From contig NZ_KQ948857.1 of NCBI RefSeq assembly GCF_001514215.1, forward strand, positions 20,204 to 84,203: DNA of 64,000 bases, given 5' to 3'. The notes beneath the pieces are model-generated. The model did not search any database. It was not told where the DNA came from and saw only the letters and a program-made list of their open reading frames with translations. The stretch is from Streptomyces bungoensis. GTDB taxonomy: Bacteria; Actinomycetota; Actinomycetes; Streptomycetales; Streptomycetaceae. Each line of letters opens with the position of its first letter. Position 1 is the first letter of the stretch. Both the position numbers and the translations under genes were made by a program. Positions 1 through 7,115 of the stretch are shown piece after piece.

Positions 1-97
1 GACCCTCTTCGGGGCGGTGGTCGCCGTAGCCGAAGGTGTCGAACTCGCGCTGAGCCGGCACGAACGGGGCTTCGGGGGCAGGGGTGTTGGACGCCAC
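1..97 (-). CDS. N-terminal start of a riboswitch-controlled protein, cut by window edge
   Basis: Only about 32 codons are present. The GTG start at 95-97 is preceded by a purine-rich Shine-Dalgarno run (AGGAAGGAAAGGAG complement, around 106-119). The visible N-terminus (ASNTPAPEAPFVPAQREFD...) is Pro/Ala-rich and polar with no signal peptide in the visible part. The gene lies directly downstream of a c-di-AMP riboswitch. In Streptomyces that riboswitch class is known to control cell-wall hydrolases and resuscitation factors, so a secreted peptidase or hydrolase whose membrane segment comes later is the best guess. This is inference from the context and not from a visible domain. Confidence 0.7.
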   Translation of the reverse strand, partial: MASNTPAPEAPFVPAQREFDTFGYGDHRPEEG

Positions 98-120
98 GCG
101 GGCGCACTCCTTTCCTTCCT

Positions 121-266
121 CCGCCTACCGGGTTAGCTGACGGGTTCGGAGCAGGAAGGTCTCCTACGCGCGTATACCGGTCGTTGACTCAGCGAGTTCA
201 CGACGGCATCCGCGTGATTCACCCCAGGGTGTGTGGTTCCCCGGCTCCCTTACGGGATTAGGCGCG
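121..266 (-). promoter_or_regulatory. ydaO-yuaA type cyclic di-AMP riboswitch
   Basis: Read on the minus strand, the segment shows the conserved blocks of this riboswitch class in order: CGCCTAATCCC, then GGAGCCGGGGGAACC-like, GGGGTGAATC, a variable arm, GTAGGAGACCTTCC, and CCCGTCAGCTAACC followed by GGTAGGCG. The last block pairs with the first to close helix P1. It sits about 24 bases before the GTG start at 97. In this class c-di-AMP binding turns expression off. In Streptomyces it precedes cell-wall hydrolase genes. Confidence 0.9.
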
Positions 267-541
267 TGCGCACGGAGCCGTCGCGGGTGACGGCTGGGAC
301 GACCGCGCTGCGTTATCGAACGTTAATAGACTCACCAGCCGGATTCCAAGCCGTTCGGCTTGATCTTTAGGCTTGGTTGGGGAGGACGTACGAGCCAGCA
401 CCGGTCCAAATCGGGCGAGTTGACCGGAACTCAGGAGTCACACGGGTTTTGATGGTGACTCGGTCGCGATGCGGAGGGCTGCCGTCCGGTCACCTTCGGT
501 GACGAGGCGCGGCGAGGCGGCGCGCGGGTCCGGAAAACGCT

Positions 542-576
542 CAGGGCCGGAATCCGTGTTCTGGATTCCGGCCCTG
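542..576 (-). terminator. Hairpin terminator after initiator tRNA
   Basis: Perfect 14-bp inverted repeat (CAGGGCCGGAATCC and its complement) with a 7-base loop, starting 9 bases beyond the 3' end of the initiator tRNA gene. There is no long U tract, as is usual for Streptomyces terminators. Confidence 0.8.
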
Positions 577-585
577 GGCCTTCAG

Positions 586-659
586 TAGCGGGGACAGGAT
601 TTGAACCTGCGACCTCTGGGTTATGAGCCCAGCGAGCTACCGAGCTGCTCCACCCCGCG
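586..659 (-). tRNA. tRNA-fMet (CAT), initiator
   Basis: A 74-base cloverleaf with anticodon CAT. The first base is C and cannot pair with U72, and three G:C pairs (GGG/CCC) lie in the anticodon stem; both are hallmarks of initiator tRNA. The T loop reads GGTTCAAATC. No CCA is encoded. A perfect hairpin terminator follows. Confidence 0.95.
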
Positions 660-736
660 TCGTTGTGACTCCAGTGTACGCCATCCGCGGGGTGCCCCGC
701 GCACACGTTTCCCGCGGCGTGCCGAGGACGTGCCGG

Positions 737-1870
737 TCAGGGCAGCAGATGGGCGTTCGGCAGCTTGGCCAGGCCCTCGAACTCGGGCAGCAGGACGACG
801 TCGGCGCCCGCGTCCACCAGCACCCCGGTCCCGTCGGCGGCCGTGACGAAGGTGTCCGGCTCCCGCCAGGCCGTGACCACCCGCCGCACCCCGGCGCCGA
901 CGATCAGCCGGGCGCAGGGCGCGGGCCGGGAGGCGCGGCGGGAGCAGGGCTCCAGGCTGCTGTAGACGGTCGCGCCGGCCAGGCGCGGGTCGGCCGGGTC
1001 GGTCTTGGCGAGGGCCGCCTCCTCCGCGTGCACCACCGGGTCGCCGCCCTCGCGCGAGTGGCCGCGCGCCAGCTCGGTGCCGTCGGCGGCCACCACCACC
1101 GCGCCGACGCTGAAGGCCGTCCGGGACGGCGGGCACAGGGCGGCCAGCTCGCAGGCGGTGCGCAGCCAGTGGCGGTCGGCGGCGGTGGGCTCGGGGCCGG
1201 TGCCGGGCGCGGTGGGCTCGTAGCGCATCAGAACGACGTCCTCGATCCTGCGGGTCTCGGTGAGGTGGAGCCGGCCGCCCTGGTAGCCCCCCGGCCCGAA
1301 CAGCCGCGGTGCCGCCGGGTCGCCCACGAACAGCGGGGCGAGGACGAGCTGGAGCTCGTCGGCGAGGCCCTGCTGGAGGAGCTGGGTGTGCACGGTGCCG
1401 CCGCCCTCGACCATCAGGCGCCGCACCCCGCGCACGTCGTGCAGGTGCTCCAGGAGGGCGCGCCAGTCGAGCTCGGGGCCGAGCGCGACCACGTCGGCGG
1501 TCGGGCCGAGGGCGCGCGCGGCCGGGTCGGCGCCCTTGTCGGTGGTGTACACGAGCTTGTCACCGCCGGTGTGCCAGAACCGCGCGTCCGGGTCGAGGTC
1601 GCCGGAGGCGGTGACGGTGACCTTCAGGGGGTACTCCGCCCTGCCCTCGGCGCGGCGGGCCGCGCGGCGCTCGGGCGAGTTGACCAGGAGCCGGGGGTTG
1701 TCGGCGCGCAGGGTGCCGGCGCCGACCAGGATGGCGTCGGCCGAGGCCCGCACCTCGTCGACCCGGTCGAAGTCGGCCGGGGAGGACAGCAGGAGCCGGT
1801 CGGGGCCGGTGTCGTCCAGGTAGCCGTCGAGGGAGACGGCGGCGGACAGCAGGACGTACGGGTACGGCAT
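737..1870 (-). CDS. RibD-like reductase/deaminase with swapped domain order
   Basis: 377 residues. The N-terminal part (about 1-220) is a RibD_C reductase: VSLDGYL, ADAILVGAGTLRADNP and LMVEGGGTVHTQLL are visible. The C-terminal part (about 230-345) is a zinc cytidine/pyrimidine deaminase with HAE (281-283) and the PC-x9-C zinc motif (Cys309, Cys319). Classical RibD has the deaminase first, so this is the reverse order. Together the two activities convert the product of GTP cyclohydrolase II toward 5-amino-6-ribitylaminouracil phosphate, the route to riboflavin and deazaflavins. A divergent marR gene and a GTP cyclohydrolase II gene lie next to it and share a palindrome with its promoter, so the three probably form one regulon. 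The ATG start fits the conserved VLLSAAVSLDGYL opening. Confidence 0.85.
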   Translation of the reverse strand: MPYPYVLLSAAVSLDGYLDDTGPDRLLLSSPADFDRVDEVRASADAILVGAGTLRADNPRLLVNSPERRAARRAEGRAEYPLKVTVTASGDLDPDARFWHTGGDKLVYTTDKGADPAARALGPTADVVALGPELDWRALLEHLHDVRGVRRLMVEGGGTVHTQLLQQGLADELQLVLAPLFVGDPAAPRLFGPGGYQGGRLHLTETRRIEDVVLMRYEPTAPGTGPEPTAADRHWLRTACELAALCPPSRTAFSVGAVVVAADGTELARGHSREGGDPVVHAEEAALAKTDPADPRLAGATVYSSLEPCSRRASRPAPCARLIVGAGVRRVVTAWREPDTFVTAADGTGVLVDAGADVVLLPEFEGLAKLPNAHLLP

Positions 1871-1911
1871 CGGCGCGCTCCCTCGGGGAGGTGGTGGACC
1901 GGCGATCTTGG

Positions 1912-1923
1912 TTCAAGTTTGAA
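1912..1923. promoter_or_regulatory. Palindromic operator between ribD-like and marR genes
   Basis: TTCAAGTTTGAA is a near-perfect palindrome lying 19 bases upstream of the marR start and 42 bases upstream of the divergent RibD-like start. A matching palindrome precedes the GTP cyclohydrolase II gene (2571-2590). The natural inference is a MarR binding site. Confidence 0.6.
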
Positions 1924-1942
1924 GCAAACCTACACTGGCGGC

Positions 1943-2476
1943 ATGACGACCCGCTGGCTCACGCCCGAGGAGCAGCGCGCCTGGCGCGCCTACATCGCCG
2001 CCTCCCAGCTCCTGGAGGACGCGATCGACCGGCAGCTCCAGCAGGAGGCCGGCATGCCCCACCTGTTCTACTCCGTGCTGGCCAACCTGTCCGAGGCACC
2101 CGACCGGCGCCTGCGCATGACCGACCTCGCCGAGACACTGAAGATCACGCGCAGCAGGCTGACGTACGCGGTCACCCGGCTGGAACGGGACGGGATGGTG
2201 CGCCGGGAGGACTGCCGCTGGGACAGGCGCAGCAGCCTCGCGGTGCTGACGGACGCGGGCATGGCCGTTCTGGAGCGTACGGCACCCGGGCACGTCGACA
2301 CGGTCCGCGCGAGCCTCTTCGACCGGCTCACGCCCGAGCAGGTGGGGCAGCTGGAGGAGATCTGCACCGGTATCGCCAGGGGACTGCAGGAGCCGGAGGC
2401 CGGGGGCGCGGCGGAGGACGTGCCGTGGCGGAGGCGGTCGTCGCCGTGCTCCGGGCAGCCGCCGGCGCAGTCGTAG
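1943..2476 (+). CDS. MarR-family transcriptional regulator
   Basis: 177 residues with a winged-helix MarR fold. A dimerisation helix opens the protein (EEQRAWRAYIAASQLLEDAIDRQL). The helix-turn-helix follows at about 68-90 (RMTDLAETLKITRSRLTYAV), then the wing DRRSSLAVLTDAG. The C-terminal tail after about residue 150 is low-complexity. It is divergent from the RibD-like gene and upstream of GTP cyclohydrolase II. Palindromes before both targets suggest it represses these genes and itself. The inducer is not evident. The ATG at 1943 was chosen because it gives a normal MarR N-terminus; the longer open frame upstream is read-through of the antisense strand. Confidence 0.88.
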   Translation: MTTRWLTPEEQRAWRAYIAASQLLEDAIDRQLQQEAGMPHLFYSVLANLSEAPDRRLRMTDLAETLKITRSRLTYAVTRLERDGMVRREDCRWDRRSSLAVLTDAGMAVLERTAPGHVDTVRASLFDRLTPEQVGQLEEICTGIARGLQEPEAGGAAEDVPWRRRSSPCSGQPPAQS

Positions 2477-2529
2477 CTCCGGAGGCCCGCCGGCGGTGTG
2501 CCGCGCCACAGGGCCACTGCAATCCATTG

Positions 2530-2543
2530 CTTTAACTTTTAAG
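2530..2543. promoter_or_regulatory. AT-rich inverted repeat upstream of GTP cyclohydrolase II
   Basis: CTTTAACTTTTAAG is an inverted repeat resembling the TTCAA/TTGAA operators nearby. It is followed at about the expected distance by a promoter-like AT-rich stretch. It may be a second MarR half-site or a promoter element. Confidence 0.4.
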
Positions 2544-2570
2544 CATGCGGTAGGGTCCCGATCGAGGCGC

Positions 2571-2590
2571 CTGCTTCAAATCTGAAGCAG
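2571..2590. promoter_or_regulatory. Palindromic operator upstream of GTP cyclohydrolase II
   Basis: CTGCTTCA-AATC-TGAAGCAG has perfect 8-bp arms. Its TTCA/TGAA core matches the palindrome in the marR/ribD-like intergenic region. It lies 30 bases before the start codon at 2620. Confidence 0.6.
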
Positions 2591-2619
2591 ATGCCCAGGA
2601 ACGGAATCCGGAGGCCCGC

Positions 2620-3246
2620 ATGCCCGACATCCCCGCCGCCACCCCGCGCGCCCGCGTCCGGGTACCGCTGCACTTCCCCGACGGCTACCGCGCCGACGCC
2701 GAGATCGTCACCTTCCACGGGCTGACCGACGGCCGGGAGCACCTCGCCGTCGTCCTCGGCGAGCCCGGGCCCGTCCCGCTGGTGCGCCTGCACTCCGAGT
2801 GCCTCACCGGGGACGTCTTCGGCTCCGCCCGCTGCGACTGCGGTCCCCAGCTGCGCGAGGCGGCCGAGCGCATCTCCGAGCGCGGCGGCGTCCTGCTCTA
2901 CCTGCGCCAGGAGGGCCGCGGCATCGGCCTCTACAACAAGCTCGACGCCTACGCGCTCCAGGACCAGGGCCTCGACACCTACGAGGCGAACGCAGCCCTC
3001 GGGCTCCCGGAGGACGCCCGCGACTACACGGCCGCCGCCCAGATGCTGCGCGCCCTCGGCATCGGGGAACTGGACCTGCTGTCCAACAACCCCGACAAGG
3101 CGGGGCAGTTGCGCGCCCACGGCATCGCCGTGCGGGACCGCGTGCCGACCGGCGTCTTCACCACGGCCCACAACGTCCGCTACCTCCGGGCGAAGGTGCT
3201 CCAGACCCAGCACACGCTGCCCCTGCCCGAGCTGACGGCGGGCTGA
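2620..3246 (+). CDS. ribA: GTP cyclohydrolase II
   Basis: 208 residues, the normal length of a stand-alone RibA. Zinc ligands are visible in ECLTGDVFGSARCDCG (Cys61, Cys72, Cys74), followed by RQEGRGIGLYNKLDAYALQD and SNNPDKAG. The enzyme opens GTP to 2,5-diamino-6-ribosylaminopyrimidinone phosphate plus formate and pyrophosphate, the first step of riboflavin and deazaflavin synthesis. Tyr111, equivalent to E. coli Tyr105, is retained; S. coelicolor has a paralog in which that Tyr is Met and the product is the formylated intermediate, so this copy should be canonical. GGAGG stands 7 bases before the ATG. The gene pairs functionally with the RibD-like gene, while ribB, ribE and ribH are absent nearby. 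Confidence 0.92.
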   Translation: MPDIPAATPRARVRVPLHFPDGYRADAEIVTFHGLTDGREHLAVVLGEPGPVPLVRLHSECLTGDVFGSARCDCGPQLREAAERISERGGVLLYLRQEGRGIGLYNKLDAYALQDQGLDTYEANAALGLPEDARDYTAAAQMLRALGIGELDLLSNNPDKAGQLRAHGIAVRDRVPTGVFTTAHNVRYLRAKVLQTQHTLPLPELTAG

Positions 3247-3268
3247 CCCCGCCACGCCGGACGACCGT

Positions 3269-3282
3269 GTGACGCATGTCAC
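3269..3282. promoter_or_regulatory. GTGAC-N4-GTCAC palindrome before permease
   Basis: GTGACGCATGTCAC lies 28 bases upstream of the permease ATG. It fits GTG-N6-GNCAC, the published S. coelicolor Crp consensus as I recall it. Similar sites occur at 5091, 35432, 36233 and 36499. Assignment to Crp is inference. Confidence 0.45.
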
Positions 3283-3309
3283 GACTCCGCGGTGGGAATC
3301 GCTGGGGTC

Positions 3310-4836
3310 ATGACAGATGACGCGAGAGCGAGCAGTTCGGCGCACGGCCTGTCGGACGAGGAACGGCTGGCCCAGCTCGGCTACACCCAGGTCCTCGCCC
3401 GCCGCATGTCGGCGTTCTCGAACTACGCCGTCTCCTTCACGATCATTTCCGTCCTGTCCGGCTGCCTGACCCTCTACCTCTTCGGCATGGTCACCGGCGG
3501 CCCCGCGGTGATCACCTGGGGCTGGGTGGCGGTCGGTCTGATGACCCTGTTCGTGGGCCTGTCCATGGCCGAGATCTGCTCCGCCTACCCGACCTCGGCC
3601 GGCCTGTACTTCTGGGCCCACCGACTCGCCCCGCCCCGCTCGGCGGCGGCCTGGGCGTGGTTCACGGGCTGGTTCAACGTGCTGGGCCAGGTGGCGGTGA
3701 CGGCGGGCATCGACTTCGGCGCGGCGTCCTTCCTCGGCGCCTGGCTGAACCTGCAGTTCGGCTTCGGGGTGACCCCGGGCCGCACCGTCCTCCTCTTCGC
3801 CGCGATCCTCCTGCTGCACGGCCTGCTGAACACCTTCGGCGTCCGCATCGTCGCGTTCCTCAACAGCGTGAGCGTGTGGTGGCACGTCCTCGGCGTCGCG
3901 GTCATCGTCGGCGCCCTCACCTTCGTCCCCGACCGCCACCAGCCGGCGTCCTTCGTCTTCACGAAGTTCGTCAACGAGACCGGCTGGGGCAGCGGCCCCT
4001 ACGTCGTGCTCCTCGGCCTGCTCATGGCGCAGTACACCTTCACCGGCTACGACGCCTCCGCCCACATGACCGAGGAGACCCACGACGCCGCGACGGCGGG
4101 CCCCCGGGGCATCGTCCGCTCGATCTGGACCTCCTGGATCGCCGGCTTCGTGCTCCTGCTCGGCTTCACCTTCGCCATCCAGTCGTACGGCAGGGAGCTG
4201 GCCTCCCCGACCGGCGCGCCTCCGGCCCAGATCCTCCTGGACGCCCTCGGCGCCACCACCGGCAAGCTGCTCCTGCTGGTCGTGATCGGCGCCCAGCTCT
4301 TCTGCGGGATGGCCTCGGTGACCGCCAACAGCCGCATGATCTACGCCTTCTCGCGCGACGGCGCGCTGCCCTTCTCCCGCGTCTGGCACACGGTCAGCCC
4401 CCGCACCCGCACCCCGGTCGCCGCGGTCTGGCTGGCCGCCCTGTCCGCCCTCGTCCTGGGCCTGCCCTACCTCATCAACTCCACCGCCTACGCGGCCGTG
4501 ACCTCCATCGCGGTGATCGGCCTCTACATCGCCTACGTGGTCCCCACCTACCTGCGCGTCCGCAAGGGCGCCGCCTTCGAGCGGGGCCCCTGGCACCTGG
4601 GCCGCTGGTCGCTCGCGGTCGGCGTCGTCTCCGTCGCCTGGGTCGCGCTGATCACGGTCCTGTTCATGCTCCCCCAGGTCTCCCCGGTCACCTGGAAGAC
4701 GTTCAACTACGCCCCGGTCGCCGTCCTGACGGTGCTGGGCTTCGCCGCCACCTGGTGGTTCGCGTCGGCCCGCCACTGGTTCCTGGACCCCGCCCGCACC
4801 CGCGCCCCCGCACCCGCGGCGACGCCGGCGAAGTGA
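3310..4836 (+). CDS. APC-superfamily amino-acid permease (GABA/polyamine permease-like)
   Basis: 508 residues and about 12 hydrophobic membrane spans. The N-terminal cytoplasmic tail ending in LAQLGYTQVLARRMSAFSN and the first span (SFTIISVLSGCLTLYLFGM) are typical of the amino acid-choline transporter group, which includes GABA permease and eukaryotic BAT1-like carriers. GYDASAHMTEET (around residue 250) is the conserved loop of this group. The predicted role is uptake of an amino acid or 4-aminobutyrate; the substrate cannot be read from sequence. The ATG at 3310 was preferred over the in-frame GTG at 3292, which would place the palindrome at 3269-3282 too close. No partner gene is present. 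Confidence 0.82.
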   Translation: MTDDARASSSAHGLSDEERLAQLGYTQVLARRMSAFSNYAVSFTIISVLSGCLTLYLFGMVTGGPAVITWGWVAVGLMTLFVGLSMAEICSAYPTSAGLYFWAHRLAPPRSAAAWAWFTGWFNVLGQVAVTAGIDFGAASFLGAWLNLQFGFGVTPGRTVLLFAAILLLHGLLNTFGVRIVAFLNSVSVWWHVLGVAVIVGALTFVPDRHQPASFVFTKFVNETGWGSGPYVVLLGLLMAQYTFTGYDASAHMTEETHDAATAGPRGIVRSIWTSWIAGFVLLLGFTFAIQSYGRELASPTGAPPAQILLDALGATTGKLLLLVVIGAQLFCGMASVTANSRMIYAFSRDGALPFSRVWHTVSPRTRTPVAAVWLAALSALVLGLPYLINSTAYAAVTSIAVIGLYIAYVVPTYLRVRKGAAFERGPWHLGRWSLAVGVVSVAWVALITVLFMLPQVSPVTWKTFNYAPVAVLTVLGFAATWWFASARHWFLDPARTRAPAPAATPAK

Positions 4837-4925
4837 CGGGGGGAGCCCCGCGACGCGGCCGGGTCCCCGATACCCGATCGGAGACCCGGCCTCGTCCCGC
4901 TATGCTCGGACAGGCAACATCGCCA

Positions 4926-4998
4926 GGGCCCTTAGCTCAATTGGCAGAGCAGTGGACTTTTAATCCATTGGTTGTGGGTTCGAGTCCCACAGGGCCTA
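4926..4998 (+). tRNA. tRNA-Lys (TTT)
   Basis: 73-base cloverleaf with anticodon TTT in the loop CTTTTAA, D loop AGCTCAATTGGCAGAGC and T loop GGTTCGAGTCC. The acceptor stem is GGGCCCT/AGGGCCT with a terminal G-U, and no CCA is encoded. It lies at the distal end of the thiopeptide operon, on the opposite strand. Confidence 0.96.
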
Positions 4999-5038
4999 CC
5001 GGTGGCAGGCGGGGCACATCGTCTCCGACCTGCCGGAC

Positions 5039-5072
5039 AGCGCCCGAGCCGGCTCCGGCCGGCTCGGGCGCT
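5039..5072. terminator. Bidirectional hairpin between tRNA-Lys and thiopeptide operon
   Basis: AGCGCCCGAGCCGG pairs perfectly with CCGGCTCGGGCGCT over 14 bp. It is placed to stop transcription of tRNA-Lys from the left and of the minus-strand thiopeptide operon, whose last stop codon is at 5083, from the right. Confidence 0.8.
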
Positions 5073-5082
5073 GTCTCGTTCG

Positions 5083-6333
5083 TCAGCCGTGTGACGACAT
5101 GTCACGGCTCCCGTCGATCCGCCCGGCCGGCTCGGACGGATCGACGGTCAGCTCGCCCCTCAGTCCCGCCAGGACCGCCTCGCGCATCGCCGCGGTGGCG
5201 ACGGCCAGGGTCGCCGGGTGCGGGAGGTACGCGTCGGTGTGGCAGGCGGGCCGCACCGGGCCCAGCCGGCCGCCGGGTTCGCCGGAGCCGGTGAACCAGT
5301 ACACGGCGGGGCTGCCGAAAGCCCGGGCGAGCACGCTGACGTCGTCCGAGGCCAGCGCGGGCGGGACCGTGAGGTGGCGCACCGCGAGCCTGCTCTCGTG
5401 CACGGTGGCCAGGCGGTCGCGGACCGGTGCCGCGTTCTCCACGCGGGGGACGTGCGTCTGCCGGGTCAGCCGGACCTCGTCGCCGTAGCCGAGGCCCGCG
5501 GCGGCGGCCTCGGCCCGCACCAGCGCCTCGACGCGCCCGAGGACCGTCTCGCGCACCCGTTCCTCGAAGGTGCGGACGTTGACGGTGAGGGTCGCGCACG
5601 GCGCCCGCAGACCCGGAGCCGACGGTGCCGCCAGCCCCGGCACCGAGACCACGGCCTGCTCGAACGGCGCCACGTCGCGGCCCACCACGGTGTGCAGGCG
5701 CTGGGTGAGACCCGCGGCGAACAGCACCGGGTCGGGCCCGGAGTCCGGTGAACCGGTGTGGCCGCCGGGGGCGCGCGCCGTGACGACGAGCGTGTCGGCG
5801 GCGGCGAGCGCCGTCCCGGGGGTGGAGACGAGCACGCCGACCGGTGCCATGGCCGAGACGTGCTGGCTGAGCAGCAGACGGGGCCGGGGGACGGCGTCGG
5901 CCAGGCCGTCCTCGACCATCCTGGCCGCGCCGCTGCCGAGTTCCTCCGCGGGCTGCAGGATCAGGACGATCCGCCCGGGCGGCAGGTCCGGGCGGGCCGC
6001 CAGCTGCGCGGCGGCGGCCGCGAGCGCCACCAGGTGCAGATCGTGCCCGCAGGCGTGCATCACGCCGTCCACCTCGCTGGCGAAGGCCGCGCCGGTGCGC
6101 TCCTGGAGCGGCAGGGCGTCCAGCTCGGCGCGCGCCGCGACCACCGGTCCGGGGCCGCGGTCCAGCACCGCGGCCACGCCCGTGCCCCCGATCCCGCGGG
6201 TCACCGTGAAGCCCTCGCGTTCGAGCACCCCGGCGAGGAGCCCCGCGGTGCGGTGCTCCTCGAACCCGAGCTCGGGCCTGCGGTGCAGGTCCTGGTAGAG
6301 GGCCGGGGCCCAGTCGGGCACCCGGAGGGTCAT
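5083..6333 (-). CDS. M20D-family amidohydrolase/carboxypeptidase
   Basis: 416 residues, full length for the N-acyl-amino-acid amidohydrolase (IAA-amino acid hydrolase, hippuricase) family. Visible metal-site motifs are RAELDALP (68-75), HACGHD (93-98) with the family's Cys ligand, and the catalytic pair PAEELGSG (129-134). These enzymes hydrolyse an amide bond to release a C-terminal amino acid from an acyl group. The ATG overlaps the TGA of the TetR gene (ATGA), so it is translationally coupled to the thiopeptide operon. This makes it a candidate for trimming the C-terminal Asn15 of the modified core peptide. Detoxification or general metabolism is an alternative. The function is inferred. 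Confidence 0.85.
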   Translation of the reverse strand: MTLRVPDWAPALYQDLHRRPELGFEEHRTAGLLAGVLEREGFTVTRGIGGTGVAAVLDRGPGPVVAARAELDALPLQERTGAAFASEVDGVMHACGHDLHLVALAAAAAQLAARPDLPPGRIVLILQPAEELGSGAARMVEDGLADAVPRPRLLLSQHVSAMAPVGVLVSTPGTALAAADTLVVTARAPGGHTGSPDSGPDPVLFAAGLTQRLHTVVGRDVAPFEQAVVSVPGLAAPSAPGLRAPCATLTVNVRTFEERVRETVLGRVEALVRAEAAAAGLGYGDEVRLTRQTHVPRVENAAPVRDRLATVHESRLAVRHLTVPPALASDDVSVLARAFGSPAVYWFTGSGEPGGRLGPVRPACHTDAYLPHPATLAVATAAMREAVLAGLRGELTVDPSEPAGRIDGSRDMSSHG

Positions 6334-7115
6334 CGCTCGGCCGCCGTGCGCCCCTGGGCCGCCCTCATCGGCGTCCCGGACCGCAGCGGGCGGGTGGCCA
6401 GCAGGGCCTGGACCATGCGGTCCTGGTCCGCCGGCCGGGCCGGCTCGACGGGTTCGAACGCCCGGCGCAGGACCGTCGCCAGCATGCGGGAGGAGGCCTT
6501 CGTCCGTTCCTCGTCGTCCTCGTGGCCCGCGCGGGCGACGAACCCGCCGACGACCGCCTCGACGGACAACTGTCCCTCCGGGGAGCAGACCGCGTCGACG
6601 AGCAGGCCGTTGTCCCGCAGCAGTTCCAGGTAGGGCGGCCGCGCCAGGACCGAGACGAGCGAGATCCCGAGGGGGTCGGGGCTCGTCCGCGCCGCCACGT
6701 GGGTGCCCAGCACGCGGGCGTCGCCCGTGTTGTAGGCGCGCAGCACCGGGTTGGCCATGACCATGCGGTACAGCACGCAGCTGGTGCCGTGCAGGGTGGC
6801 GAGCCTGCTGTCTCCGGGCAGGTGGGCCATGAACCGGTCGTGCACCCGGCCGAACTCCCGGACCAGCACGTCGTCGACGATGTCGTCCTTGCTGTTCCAG
6901 TGCGTGTAGACGGTCCCCTTGCCGATACCGGCGTGCTCGGCGACGTCCTGCACGCTGATCTTCGGGTAGCCGATGCGCAGCACGAGGTCGACCATGGCGT
7001 CGAGGACCCGCGCGGAGCGGCTACATCGCTCGTCGCCCGGCTGTCCGTTGCGGGGCCGGTCGGTGGTCGTGGTGCCGAGCGGCTGGAAGGCGGCCTGTCG
7101 GGCAGTGGTCAACAT
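6330..7115 (-). CDS. TetR-family transcriptional regulator in thiopeptide operon
   Basis: 261 residues. The N-terminal helix-turn-helix is at about 54-82 (ISVQDVAEHAGIGKGTVYTHW), preceded by an unusually long, polar 35-residue extension. The C-terminal domain has no recognisable ligand motif. Its ATG lies inside the end of the upstream biosynthetic gene (7-base overlap) and its stop overlaps the M20 gene, so it is made from the same polycistronic message. That arrangement suits a product- or intermediate-sensing repressor of the cluster or its exporter. The imperfect GATCA/TGATC palindrome at 19874-19892 is a possible target. Both roles are inference. Confidence 0.85.
   Translation of the reverse strand: MLTTARQAAFQPLGTTTTDRPRNGQPGDERCSRSARVLDAMVDLVLRIGYPKISVQDVAEHAGIGKGTVYTHWNSKDDIVDDVLVREFGRVHDRFMAHLPGDSRLATLHGTSCVLYRMVMANPVLRAYNTGDARVLGTHVAARTSPDPLGISLVSVLARPPYLELLRDNGLLVDAVCSPEGQLSVEAVVGGFVARAGHEDDEERTKASSRMLATVLRRAFEPVEPARPADQDRMVQALLATRPLRSGTPMRAAQGRTAAER

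Noticed and set aside
4926..4998. tRNA-Lys as integration site for the thiopeptide cluster
   Set aside because: No repeat of the tRNA 3' end is seen at the far side of the cluster, and there is no integrase, so island integration is not supported.
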